The notes beneath the pieces are model-generated. The model was given only the letters and a program-made list of their open reading frames with translations, made no database searches and was not told the DNA's origin. A program made the translations under genes and the position numbers. Shown piece after piece: positions 12,901-24,419 of a DNA stretch of 64,000 nt. The stretch lies in assembly GCA_949130485.1 (NCBI GenBank), contig OX422185.1, positions 9,796,118 to 9,860,117 on the forward strand. Reading direction: 5' to 3'. The stretch is from Agelas oroides (taxonomy: Eukaryota > Porifera > Demospongiae > Agelasida > Agelasidae). Each line of letters opens with the position of its first letter. Position 1 is the stretch's first letter.

Positions 12901-13262
12901 TTGCCAGGAAAGATCTAGAAATCATTTGTCACCACAGTGCAGTTCCTGTGAAGCTCTTACAAGCCTGTTTAAGTGCGGGAAAGGTGTGACATCGCCATTT
13001 AAACGGCCGTGGAGGTGCTGTGAAGCACGTGCAAGCCTGTTTAAGTGCAAGGAAAGATATAGAAAGCAGTTTTTACCACAGTGGAGGTCCTGCTGAGGCT
13101 AGTGCAAGCCTGTTTAAGTGCCTGGAAAGATATAGAAAGCAGTTTTCACTACTGTTGAGGTCCTGTGAGGCTCGTGCAAGCTTGTTTATGTGCGGGAAAG
13201 GTGTGACATCGCCGTTTTAACGGCCGTGGAGATGCTGTGAAGCACGTGCAGGCCTGTTAAGG
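12901..13262 (+). repeat. 72-bp minisatellite, short block
   Basis: Five units continuing the array after the LINE insertion, with both unit types (AGATCTAGAAATC and GCCGTTTTAACGGCCG). It ends abruptly at about 13262. Confidence 0.85.
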
Positions 13263-14245
13263 TGGCGGCGGAAGTCACTCGGCGGAGGTTAACGAAAATA
13301 TAAACCTGGGTTACAGTCAGGACCAGCGTTACTCCTAGTTTCAGGGTTAGGGTTTGGTTTAGGGCAATCTTGCTTTGCCTAATTTTAAAAAAGGGTTTTA
13401 GTAGCTTATTAATATATTCATGAGCCAAAATTGCCACTCGATGGACGCATCTACATGCTCACTGTAGGTAGCGTCCTACCCACCAAATGTATCTCAAATC
13501 AGTCTGTGCCAGCTTTTGTTCAGAGCTACTCCCAAAGTCAGGCTAGACTCATGTTTGTCACTACTCTTGGAATGGACAACTTTGACTGCTCCAAAATGAA
13601 TGCACATTTCAAAAAATTCACAGCTTGTCTACGGGAGGGGCTCATTCACGAGTGCAAGCAAGCATTACTAGCCCCACCTCTCCCCCTTATGTCGCTAAAC
13701 AACTCACGGTTCTGTTCCACACACAACTCCTCTTCAGCTTTCCTGTCAACGGCAACGTAATACCAACGATATATTGCGCATTCTAGTTAAAGCCCAGCCC
13801 AGCACTCGAAGCACCGGGTCACGATCACCTACTAGGCTTGGCATACGATCGCAAGACCTGGGCCTGCCCAATGAGTACAGTCTTGGCCACTGTGACCTTT
13901 CTGCTGCTTCTAGACACAAGCTTGCTTTCACAAGCAGGCACTACGCACTACTCACAGCTACTGACACTACAGCACTCTACTAAACTCCTTTATTTTTAAT
14001 TATTTTTTAAGCCGATCTGAGCTTACCTTCAAAGTTCCGACCAGGTTCCGCCAGGCCACATCTTAACTAACTTAATTATAAACTGATTATTGGATGCCAA
14101 TGCCGACAGGAAATGGGGAAAATCCCCAATTTTTCGGACAGTGAACGGATGAAGACTCCCAAAACGGACTATTCGCTACAATTTTAACAAGACAAAGAAG
14201 TCTATCAGCTTGGATTCCAGGTTTGTTGACCTTGAAAATGCAGGA
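13263..14245. other. Non-repeat insert between arrays
   Basis: Single-copy sequence with two plus-strand open frames, 13431-13760 (109 codons) and 13774-13983 (69 codons). Neither has a recognisable domain. They may be fragments of one decayed gene or transposon, because both have protein-like composition and lie close together, but nothing decides this. Confidence 0.35.
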
Positions 14246-16775
14246 TTCCCTGCCACCTTAAGTGCCTGGAAAGATCTAGAACGCAGTTTTCACCACTGTT
14301 GTGGTCATCTGAGGCTCGTTGAAGCCTGTCTATTAGCCAGGAAAGACCTGCAGTGCAGTTTTCACCGCTGTGGAGGTCCTATGAGTCCCGTGCAAGCCTC
14401 TCTATGTGCCAGGAACGATCTAGAAAGCAGTTTTCACCACAGTATAGGTCCTGTGATGCTCGTGCAAGCCTGTTTAAGTGTCAGGAAAGAGCTAGAAAGC
14501 AGTTTTCACCACTGTGGAAGTCCTGTGACGCAGGTGCAAGCCAGTTTAAGAGACAGGAAGGTCCTAGAAAGCAGTTTTCACTATTGTGGAGGTCCTGTGA
14601 GGCTCATGCAAGCCTGTTTATGTTCCAGGAAAGATCTACAAAGCAGTTTTCACATCTGTGGAGGTCATGTGAAGCTCGTGCAAGCCTGTTTATTTGCCAG
14701 GAAAGATCTAGAAAGCAGTTTTCACCTCTGTGGAGGTCATGTGAGGCTCGTGCAAGACTGTTTAAGTGCCTGGAAGGATCTAGAAAGCAGTTTTCACCAC
14801 TGTTGTGGTCATCTGAGGCTCGTGGAACCCTGTTTATTAGCCAGGAAAGACCTAGAATGCGGATTTCACCACAGTGGAGGTCCTGTGAGGCTCGTGCAAG
14901 CCTGTTTAAATGCCTGGAAAGATCTAGAAAGCAGTTTTCACCACTGTTGAGGTCCTGTGGGGCTCGTGCAAGCCTGTTTAGGTGCGTGAAAAGTCTGACA
15001 CATCCGTTTTAACAACAGTATAACTCCTGTGAAGCTCGTGCAAGCCTGTTTAAGTTTGGGAAAAGTGTGACATCGCCGTTTTAACGGCCGTGGAGATGCT
15101 GTGAAGCACGTGCAGGCCAGTTTAAGTGCGTGGAAAGATCTAGAACGCCACTGTTGAGGTCCTCTGAGGCTCGTGGAAGCCTGTTTATTAGCCAGGAAAG
15201 ATCTAGAAAGCAGTTTTCACCACAGCGGAGGTCCTGTGAGGCTCGTGCAAGCGTGTTTAAGTGCCTGGAAAGATCTAGAAAGCAGTTTTCACCACGGTTA
15301 AGGTCCTGTGAGGCTCGTGTAAGCCGGTTTATGTGCGTGAAAGGTCTGACACATCCGTTTTAACCACAGTATAGCTCCTGTGAAGCTCGTGCAAGCCTGT
15401 TGAAGTGTCAGGAAAGAGCTAGAAAGCAGTTTTCACCACTGTGGAAGTCCTGTGACGCAGGTGTAAGCCAGTTTAAGAGACAGGAAAGACCTAGAAAGCA
15501 GTTTTCACCACTGTGGAAGCCCTGTGACGCAGGTTCAAGCCAGTTTAAGAGCCAGGAAAGACCTAGAAAGCAGTTTTCACCACTGTGGAGGTCCTGTGAG
15601 GCTCGTGCAAGCCTGCTTATGTGCCAGTAAAGATCTCGAAAGCAGTTTCACCTCTGGAGGTCATGTGAAGCTCGTACAAGCCTGTTTATGTGCCAGGAAA
15701 GATCTAGAAAGCAGTTTTCACCTCTGTGGAAGTCATGTGAAGCTCGTGCAAGCCTGTCTATGTGCCAGGAAAGTTCTAGAAAGCAGTTTTCACCACTGTG
15801 CAGTTCCTGTGAAGTTCGTACAAGCCTGTTTCAGTGGGGGAAAGGTGTGACATCGCCGTTTTAACGGCCGTGGAGGTGCTGTGAAGCACGTGCAGGCCTG
15901 TTTAAGTGCCTGGAAAGATCTAGAACGCAGTTTTCACCACTGTTGAGATCCTCTGAGGCTCGTGGAAGCCTGTTTATGTGCGTGGAAGGTCTGACACATC
16001 CGTTTTAACCACAGTATAGCTCCTGTGAAGCTCGTGCAAACCAGTTTAAGTGTCAGGAAAGAGCTAGAAAGCAGTTTTCACCACTGTGGAAGTCCTGTGC
16101 TGCAGGTGCAAGCCAGTTCAAGAGACAGGAAAGACCTAGAAAGCAGTTTTCACCACTGTGGACATCCTGTGAGGCTCGTCCAAGCCTGTTTATGAGCCAG
16201 GAAAGATCTAGAAAGCAATTTTCACCACTGTGGAGGTCATGTGAAGCTCGAACAAGCCTGTTTAACTGCGGAAAAGGTGTTACATCGCCGTTTTAACAGC
16301 CGTGGAGATGCTGTGAAGCACGTGCAGGCCTGTTTAAGTGCCTGGAAGGATCAAGAACGCAGTTTTCACCACTGTTGAGGTCCTGTGAGGCTCGTGCAAG
16401 CCTGTTTATGTGCTTGAAATGTCGGACACATCCGTTTTAACCACAGTATAGCTCCAGTGAAGCTCTTGCAAGCCTGTCTATGTGCCCGGAAAGATCTAGA
16501 AAGCAGTTTTCATCACTGTGCAGTTCCTGTGAAGCTCGTACAAGCGTGTTTAAGTGCGGGAAAGGTGTGACATCGCCGTTTTAACGGCCGTGGACGTTGT
16601 GTGAAGCACGTGCAGGCATGTTTGAGTGCCTGGAAAAGATCTAGAACGCAGTTTTCACCACTGTTGAGGTCCTCTGAGGCTCGTGGAACCCTGTTTATTA
16701 GCCAGGAAAGACCTAGAATGCGGTTTTCACCATATTGGAGGTCCTGTGAGGCTCGTGCAAGCCTCTTTAAAGTGC
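14246..16775 (+). repeat. 72-bp minisatellite array, rightmost block
   Basis: About 35 units in the same orientation as the 10-kb block. Here two frames stay open for a long way: 14210-14950 (246 codons) and 14353-15012 (219 codons) overlap in different frames. Each repeats a 24-residue period, KDLESSFHHCGG-like in one frame and RSRKQFSPLWRSCEA-like in the other. Double openness is what a 72-bp unit with no stop in two frames produces, and frames close at the GTTTTAAC units. I do not call a gene. Confidence 0.92.
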
Positions 16776-17134
16776 ATGGAACCGACTATAGTATACCCCT
16801 AGGCGCACCGTTATTATAGCAAAGCACACGCCATAACTAGCGTAAAGATGCCGTTACTAGGATTAGTACGCCGTTACCAAGAGAAGCACGCTCCCATTTA
16901 AAGCCCGCCGACCGCGCTCACACACAAACTACTAATATACTCACCGCGAGCAGTTGCTACAGCACAGACCCGAATGTCCAGCGAAAGAATCTTCGGTACA
17001 GAAACGCCTACCGCCGAACAAAGCCTCCCAGACGCCCCACCAAGACGAGACGACGAGTCTACAACAATCAGTGCGTTGGCTCGCTAGTTAATGTTGTGAT
17101 AACTAACTCAACCCATTGAGCCCCACCCCCAATT
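16776..17134. other. Spacer without gene
   Basis: The minisatellite stops at about 16775. The following 360 bases show only short readings and no recognised repeat. Confidence 0.4.
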
Positions 17135-17500
17135 TGCTTAGTAATAAATATTCATAGCTCTGTGAATGCCAACCGAGAGCTGGGCTCCTCACTCAAAGCA
17201 AGCCTTAGGCGGGGAGTGGTCCCGCCCTTTCTGTAGTAGGCCATGGGTCAGGAGTTCAAAGGGACCGAAACCCGTGGTCATGCAAGGACCGGAAAGGGTA
17301 CTCCCCTGAAGACCAGTGATAACTTACTTTGCCATAACTGCCCCACCCATTTGAGCCATAAATGCCCCACCCCCATATTCCATCATGTTTTAAACTTCAC
17401 ACTTGATATATGTGTGGAAATTTTAACATCATGACATCGATGTGCCAGCGGTGTTGGTGCTCCCCTACTCGACACACAACTTCTCCAGTATAAACGATGC
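17135..17500 (+). repeat. Dispersed repeat family A, copy 1
   Basis: Nearly the same sequence recurs inverted at about 41335-41825, and in a diverged form at 50955-51265. Shared boxes are GGCGGGGAGTGGTCCCGCCC, GGAGTTCAAAGGGACCG, GCCCCACCCATTTGAGCC and GTGTTGGTGCTCCCC. No protein is encoded. It is most likely a non-autonomous element. The GGAGTTCAAAGGGACC box faintly resembles a tRNA B box, but I see no A box. Confidence 0.7.
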
Positions 17501-17649
17501 CTGCCACTGATCATGCTTGTGTAGACGATGACGAGGGAGCGACGAAGGTATTCAGCTCTTCGCTTGCAGGAGTTGTGCATGCGGTTGTCCATTCAAGCTA
17601 AACGCTGCGGCATGTAAATGACGAAATCTTTCCTTTTGAAGTTCACCGA

Positions 17650-17940
17650 TATATAGATAGATAGATAAAATTTAATTTTTACCAGGAAATGTCCCATCAG
17701 CCATGGGGCTGGTCCACCTGGGAGTCCTGAACATATACAGTCACACAGTATTAGCTATTTTGAGTACAAAAAAGTAAATAAATTATTACGTGATAAAAAG
17801 AGTAGCTACAATTATCATTATCAGTCCTAAGTTTAGTTCTGAAAACAGCAGATGATCTCAGGGTCCTAATCTCTGATGGAAGGCTGTTCCACTCTTGGCT
17901 CCCCGATCGCCTCGAATGAAGGAATGCACACCGTTACCGT
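17650..17940 (-). mobile_element. LINE-type retrotransposon, 3' end only
   Basis: On the minus strand a frame reads SRRSGSQEWNSLPSEIRTLR and then a short basic tail. This is the W-N-S-L-P motif typical of LINE ORF2 C-termini and homologous to the copy at 12516. The 3' end has the same (TATC)n tail, seen on the plus strand as GATAGATAGATA at about 17654-17667. A 5'-truncated copy of a related family. Confidence 0.7.
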
Positions 17941-18135
17941 CAAAGCGATATTGTTTTTGACTTCAAAACCGCCCGTATGTGTCCCACAGGGAGTATAACC
18001 ATGCAGTGCGGCCTTTCAGCAGGTAAACAGAAATTGACCGTAAGCTTAATTTTAGTGTAGCGGAGTAGTATGCAGGTTACCAAGGGAACTTGGCGCATGC
18101 GCGAACAGTGTGTACCCCTGGGAACGAGGCTAATA
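17941..18135. repeat. Dispersed repeat family B, copy
   Basis: Shares a long block with 44745-45000 and 45230-45520: a CGATATTGTTTTTGAC-like box, CAGCAGGTAAACAGAAATT, ATGCAGGTTACCAAGGGAAC, then GCGCATGCGCGAACAGTGTGT and GGGAACGAGGCTA at the end. No coding capacity is seen. Confidence 0.65.
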
Positions 18136-18439
18136 GGAATGGGTGACTAGAGTAAGAGCGTGTAACTCTGTAAAATTTGAACTGGACTGAATTTACCTCC
18201 AGTACTAAAAATACTAACATGTACTGTGCATGGTGCATAGACTTAAGCCATTGTTGTGACTGGGTGTTCTATTTGTAGTAGGGTTCAATAATTTTACCTG
18301 ACTATGTGCTTCTATTATGCTCTTACTCAAGCTGCCCGTTCTTATGCGCTCTTGCTACAGTGCGTTACTAAAATGCATACAACAAGTACCTGAGAGTGAT
18401 AAAGAGAAAAGCAATCTTCTGTAGGTGATTGAGCTCTCT

Positions 18440-18870
18440 GTTATCTTGTTGGGTAGGGTGAAACTCCTGTAAAGAGTGGTTTAATCTCAGAGCTGTATAG
18501 TGGTTGTTGGAAAGGCTAGCAAGTGGATGCATGCCTGATGGTGCCTGGGGTAAAAGTGGTGGTGCATGAGCGTGACAGGAGTCACTTGTTTGTTTGCTGA
18601 TTTGGACTCAGTAAGTGACCTTGACCTTCTGGAAACCTTTTTGTGCTCAGGGCTGGTTGTGGTTTGTGTAGGAGATGATTCAGGCGTTGGTCATTCATGA
18701 CGCTTCTGAGGCACTAACCTACCATTAACAACAGAGGTGCACATGTCACTTGTCTCTAGACTGCTACCCATTAGGGAACACACGTAACTTAAGTCTTGTC
18801 CAATGTCCTCCCGGTCCTCATCCATGGTCTCAGTTTCCTTTGCAGTGAGAGGACTTACAAAGACTGTAGC
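18440..18870 (-). other. Coding-like minus-strand stretch with one in-frame TGA
   Basis: One minus-strand frame runs for more than 130 codons with a single TGA. It contains TMDEDREDIGQDLSYVCSLM, then after the TGA a Ser/Arg/Thr-rich stretch (HKKVSRRSRSLTESKS). A possible acceptor, CTCTCACTGCAAAG, precedes GAA ACT GAG in phase 0. It is on the strand and downstream side of the receptor gene, so a cytoplasmic-tail exon ending at the TGA is conceivable, but it lies 13 kb away with nothing placed between. Chance or a pseudogene are equally possible. Confidence 0.25.
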
Positions 18871-18899
18871 CCTATGAAATCCTCTGAGGCTTGCTGAGA

Positions 18900-21690
18900 C
18901 GATCCAGGACCTATTGAGACATCTTGGACTTTTCTAAATTTCCCTAGAACCCATTCCGACAATACAAAGGATCTTCTAGGATACTCTGAAACCACACTTA
19001 AACCCCTTCAGTACCCTCTAAAGTATCATACAGGATCTCAGGTCTACAGAAGACCCTCTGGGGCTCAATGAGACAAAATCCAATATGGGAAATCAATTTC
19101 ATCTACAAACTGCTCCTTGACAATATCAACCATTACTGGACCAGTATAAGGTTTTGTAAAACAGCTAGGACATGTCCCTGTGTTACTTGTACTGCTGCTT
19201 ATAACTGCACAATCGTGCTGGATCACATGTATAGCTCCCAGCTACACTGTTGTAGACTTGTACATCTCATGTCAATTAAAAGTTAACCATCACTTATCCA
19301 GGTAACTAGTGAGAAACATTATAGTTCAGATATGACGAAACAGGCCTAAATACAATACTGCTTGAAGTGTTAACGTAACTATATGGACTTTTTATATGGT
19401 GTTCAATACATTAACAAACCCAGCAACACTGTCCTGTGATGTTCCACTGTAACTCCGCTCAAATGTGCGAAGGCAATACTCTGTTGTAACATTTTGTTGA
19501 TCTGTAAAGTGTAAAGATTCATTAAAATGACTTGCCCCATCCTCACCGTAGACTCAAAATATTGTAGAAAGAAAGGTAGTGAGTGAATAAACTCATTCCT
19601 TACCACATTTCTTCGAATGTTAACCGACAATCTCCAAACCCAGTAGCAACGATTTTAATGTCTTTGCTACAATTTTTGCCATTGTATACAAAGTGTCACA
19701 TAGCATGCACATAAGAGATAATGGCTTAAAATATTTTTTCATGCAAGGCAAGCGCTAACGGGCTCTCATAACTCAAGTACAAAGAACTGAGTATGGTTCC
19801 TTTCAAAATGGAAGGTGCACCTGGTACACATTGTTTGCACATATGCAAAGTTCCCTTGGAAACCTGCACTCTAGCCTGTTACACCAAAACAACATTACAC
19901 TGCAGGGTTATGCTTCCTATGAAGCATACTTGAGGTCAGAACTATTATCACTTTGAATGCAAAAGTCTCCATTGTCTGGTTACACTAACCCTAATCTGTC
20001 TGTTGACTTTTCAACCTGATAAATGCATGCCATCAACTGTGCTCTGTGGGAAAGATGATGAGAAACCACTCAGCTATTTTCTTGTGAGAATTTTCAATCA
20101 TTTGTCAGTTTTTCGTATATCCTATGACATCTGCACCTTTGAAGTTGGCTGATTGCCTGAAACAAAGTTGATTTTACACAAGTTTGTGATGACCAACAAA
20201 AAGTGGGGAGTCTGTACATGTACAGTGTGTACCAGAGCTGTTCTTGGGGATCTAAGTAAGAGGCAAGCATAAAGGAAAAAAGGGTTAAAGGTTAATGTCC
20301 TTGCGCAAGTGCCTGTCTCAAAGCTTCTAAATTCACAATGCTTTGTGCTTTTGTCCATTACTTTATGGCTCACCATTGTACAATGTGCATTGAGCTAGGG
20401 CTTTATTGAACCTCAAGAACTGATGTAATTGCCAGGCCAGTTGAAGCAACAAACACCATATCTAAGCACTTGTTCATCACTGGCATGGTGCACTTAACCC
20501 AGGAGTAAAGTTTTGTTCACCAACAACCATTCTTTTACCAGCTACACCACCCTCACCCCTCACAATGACTCTCCAAGCGATTTCCCTGCTTAAGTGAGAT
20601 AACAGGTTCAATTTGCTAATATTAAAAAAAACATTGCTATTGCACTGAGTGCAACTACAGTGCATCATGTGTGGAGTGTAAACCAGTTAAAGGTGCACTT
20701 TGCTACTAATGACAGATAAAGTCATGTCCTTGAGAGTAAAACTTGTTTTGAGCAACTATTGTTGGTTTGCACCAGTACTGTAACAAAAGATCAGCTTGCA
20801 GTAGTAGTCAAGCAAGTATTAACACTAAGTCATCAACACAAGCACTCTTTAGCCAGGACAACACTAATCTATACGTTCTGTGTGGTGCATTTTACACTTG
20901 AAATGTGGAATTGAAGTGTTGTAGCTAGTGCCTTGGTACAAAACTTCAATCCTTCTCTTCATGAAATTAACTGTATCTTAGCTATAGCTGATGTATACAT
21001 TCTGCACACTCTAGGAATCTGTGGAATCCTGGAATTACGAAGTGCTTTTTCGGAACCCTAATGATGCGCAGCAATCTTGAGAGTTCTTGTCAATCCAAGA
21101 TTGAGTAGAGAAATTGTGCAATCTCAAGACTGTGCAATTACTGTACTCAATCTAGAAACTCACTGTAGAAACAGTTTGATGTCAAATTGCTTCCTATATA
21201 TGGCCTGACGGTTTGGCTTGCTTGTCATTCTATCTCACACTGAGGGAAAGGCTTTCTGTGACTTTTGATACTCGCAATCCTGAGCTGCTAAAGTGTCCCC
21301 TACTCTTGTACAAATTGCTCTTACACATTCTCTATTTTGTCAATCACATGCAAGTTGTAGCATGTGCACAGCGCGATCAAGGGATTGTGCAATCTTCAGA
21401 TTGGTGTGCAGTAAAAGGATTAAAAAAATGTGCAGCACAACTCTAGGACTGTGCGAATTCCTAAGTTGCGCTGAACATATATATCAGTATGCATAATACA
21501 TACTTAAGTTAGTTTTGGCCTGAAAAAGGGAGCTCCAATATTGAGGGTGAGATTGAAATACAATCAGATGTACAAAAAGCCTTGTAGCTTTTTGTGACAG
21601 CTTTACACCTTCTCTTGGGAAATCAACTAACCTATTTATTAGCCCTTTAAATATATTCCCTAAAGGTCTTGTTTAGACTAGTCCCCCCTT
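18900..21690. other. Long region without recognisable gene
   Basis: Only short readings without motifs. 18870-19085 is weakly repetitive (GAGGCTTGCTGAGAC at the start, GGGGCTCAATGAGAC at the end). 21060-21460 repeats a loose TTGTGCAATCT motif several times. I see no RNA gene or promoter. Confidence 0.4.
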
Positions 21691-21699
21691 CTTTCACCT

Positions 21700-22085
21700 G
21701 CATTTCCACTTCTGCCAGGAGTTAGCCCGAGAAACTTGACCCACAGCTTCCTTCGGAAGTTCTTTGCAGGTTCATGACCCTGACCACACCCACACATTAC
21801 CGAGCTATCAATAGTCAGGGCCCTCCAACCAGAGAACGCTCCTCCAGACTGAAAGCTGCCTAAAAAGCCAGAAATGGAGTCCCTACAAGGTGAAAGGACT
21901 GTCCAGCGCTGACCAGGCCTTTTCTATAGACAGCTGCAACAGCCGCCATGCACTGTCACCCAGAGCGGTGCACCCACCCACCTCCCCCTGTCCCACCCTT
22001 TCTGCTAGCGCAGAACCTATCTTCAAAACGGATTGTGCCAACGGATAACATGCGGCTGAATTTCGATAACGACTATAGTCGTCAT
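21700..22085. repeat. Dispersed repeat family C, copy
   Basis: Ends with CACCTCCCCCTGTCCCACCC, TTTCTGCTAGCGCA and TCAAAACGGATTGTGCCAAC, which recur at about 34786-34880, 48030-48115 and 63560-63650. In the last two places this block follows the element at 47194 and 62744, so it may be one part of a longer composite element. Confidence 0.6.
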
Positions 22086-22158
22086 TCGTAGTTAAAGGGT
22101 TAACTGTTCAATGGGCAAAGTAACATGCACACTCCCTAGTCAAGAATGGCTATGGTGT

Positions 22159-22256
22159 CCACTGCTGGGTCTGGTGAAATTTTATATGGTCGGTCCAACA
22201 CCTAACAGTTTAGGTGTTGGACCGACCATATAAAATTTCACCAGACCCAGCAGTGG
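22159..22256. repeat. Perfect palindrome, 47-bp arms, 4-base loop
   Basis: Arm 22159-22205 is the exact reverse complement of 22210-22256, with only CAGT between. This is a strong hairpin or cruciform former. The right arm ends inside the terminal CAGTGG of the hAT-like element that begins at 22251, so the inverted duplication includes the transposon end. Confidence 0.95.
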
Positions 22257-22636
22257 CGGATTTAGGGGGGGGGGGGGGGGGGGGTAAGGGGGGTGCAAAT
22301 GCATCCCCCTTTGGTGGCTAGTAGTGTATTTTTGCGTACATAACTGCACGAGTCCATCAAATGATTATGCAGCAGTGACATGCAGCAACAACAACCAGGC
22401 ACAGTTACACACTCACGTATCAGTTCCTTACTGAGATATTCAGTTCGGACTTCCAGGTATTTTAGAACAACTCACTAGCTAGCTACCAGTACTCAATACT
22501 CAGATCAGACAATAATTACGTGTGCCACGAATGCATTCACGTAACCAGAAGTGGGCGTGGCAACCCAAAAATTTTCAGGTGCGCTTCGCGCGCCAGTGGC
22601 TGAACCCCCCTTTCTAAATTTCTAAATCCACCACTG
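22251..22636. mobile_element. hAT-like MITE with poly(G) tract
   Basis: Termini are CAGTGGCGGATTTAG on the left and, inverted, CAGTGGTGGATTTAG on the right. CAGTGGCGGAT-type ends are typical of hAT MITEs. Five bases, CCCAG, flank both sides, where 8 would be expected of hAT, so the target duplication is uncertain. A run of about 19 G near 22266-22284 and a GC-rich GCGCTTCGCGCG box lie inside. No transposase. Confidence 0.7.
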
Positions 22637-23035
22637 CCCAGTCCTTAAAAGTATGAGCAGGTTCAGGTCATCACAACAAAAATTGGAACCTTCTAGAAGA
22701 AAGCATGTGTGAGCAAGAGATCCGTGAAGGTCAGCCACACACAGCAATTTTGGGCACAAAGTAGGCAAAATGTAGACATTACCAATGGTGGCCTTTTATA
22801 CTTAGTATGCTGAAGTAGGATAGATTGCTTGAATATTTTATGTACTTATTTTCTTGATTACTTTACAGCCAGCTGTCATTCACTATTTGGCTGCACTAAT
22901 TTCTGTATAATCTGTTTCATACTTAGATCATTCCTTTCTGTAGCAGCTCCTTCCAGCTGTTGCTGCCTTATTCGGTATTTGTGCACCCTGGTTGCTTGCA
23001 TCATCTGATTGCCTTATCATCCTGGTCATCTCTCA

Positions 23036-24033
23036 TTCCCAGGCGCTCTAAAAATTGGACGGAGCACCTGGCACACACATGCGTCTCCCCAGGTTTTTCT
23101 GGGGAACTTGAAGACTACTGTATACGTCTCCGTGTTGCACAATCGTATATCATTGGATCACTAGTCTCATTCCCAGACCGCATTTTCCGTGCCTGCCGGA
23201 AAAATGGGTCTGGTCAACTGCCTATTCCATTTTCATTCAAGTGCGACGGGATGTGTTCTTTTCTAATTTAAAGATTGATGTCATCGAAGATTGTATTCCA
23301 CATTGCGTGCCAACAATGAACAAGCGAAATGGACATGGATCGGGCAACCAAAGCTGCCGCATATAGACTAGGCTATTCTACCTATCAAAAGGAGCATGAT
23401 TAGACTGTCTCGGAGTTCGCTGTTTACTAGAGCACTTTTGAACTCACAATCCATTTGACGTGACGTCACGGTGGTTTCAAAATATTGGAACTAAAACAGT
23501 ATAGGCATTTTACCAGACTATTTTCCTGCTCGGTGAAAAGTAGTCTGGGCACGAGACTATTCGATCACTAGAGTTGTCACACGTAATGGTAGTGAGTTCC
23601 GGGAAAGAAGTTGCGTTCAACCAAGCCGTATCGTACGCTTCGGTAAGGTCGGAAAGCCAGGAATGGTGCTGAAGGATGAACAAATGCTGGAAGCTGATCG
23701 TCTTTCGTCACTGCTACCAGAATTGTCTGTTCCAGGCGACTTGGGAGATCTTCCAGCTCACCTTGAATAGTGAACAACCCACTAGCGTGTCTTACATCCA
23801 CTTCGGAAAGGCAGAAACGGTACAGCAAAGTTGTCGCCATCGCGCGTTGCCGACTATGTTCTACACTCGTGCCAGTTGTATATTTACCGAATATTTCTCC
23901 GTGTTACTATCTGTAAGCTCAACTTACGTTTCACGATAAATTTTAGGGAAAGTATTATGGAATTCTTCGCGCATGCGCAAACAGTGTGTACCAGGTGCTC
24001 CCTCCGATTTTTTGAGCGCTTGGGAACCAGGCT
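23036..24033. mobile_element. ~1-kb TIR element, non-coding
   Basis: The left end (CCCAGGCGCTCTAAAAATTG, then GGAGCACCTGGCACACAC) and the right end (inverted: CCCAAGCGCTCAAAAAATCG, then GGAGCACCTGGTACACAC) form inverted termini of about 50 bases. The right terminus shares GCGCATGCGCAAACAGTGTG with family B, so the two are related. Internal readings are short and do not look like a transposase. Confidence 0.65.
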
Positions 24034-24419
24034 ACTTATATACTTAGATCATTTCTTTCAGTTCAATCGGTTTTATTTAAGTACTAGGTTTCCTATCTTT
24101 TGCTACAGCCTAATTTGAGCCCATTGGTGGACATTGTACAGCTTATGATTTTAGGCCATTCTTTACATCACCCCCACAAACCCACAAACTTGGAACAGAT
24201 CCAAAGTTCGAACTTGCCCTAGAGCCGCATAGGAGCTGCATACTGAAGATGAATGATAGTGGATGCTACACATTTGCTAAAAGTGTCATAGCTAGTGGCA
24301 AGTAATTTGTTGTGGTCTAGTAAGCTATATTTTCATCACATGACAACCACATATCCATATGGCATGATAATTGGCTGTGAGAGCACCTCTGGGCTGGCCT
24401 AAGCCAACCGAAGCCTTAA

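Noticed and set aside
13350..13366. GGGTTAGGG-like telomere motif
   Set aside because: Only about two units are present, which is no evidence of a telomere.
361..16775. Many open frames of 60-246 codons in the satellite arrays
   Set aside because: A 72-bp unit keeps frames in register, so openness in several frames and on both strands is expected without selection.
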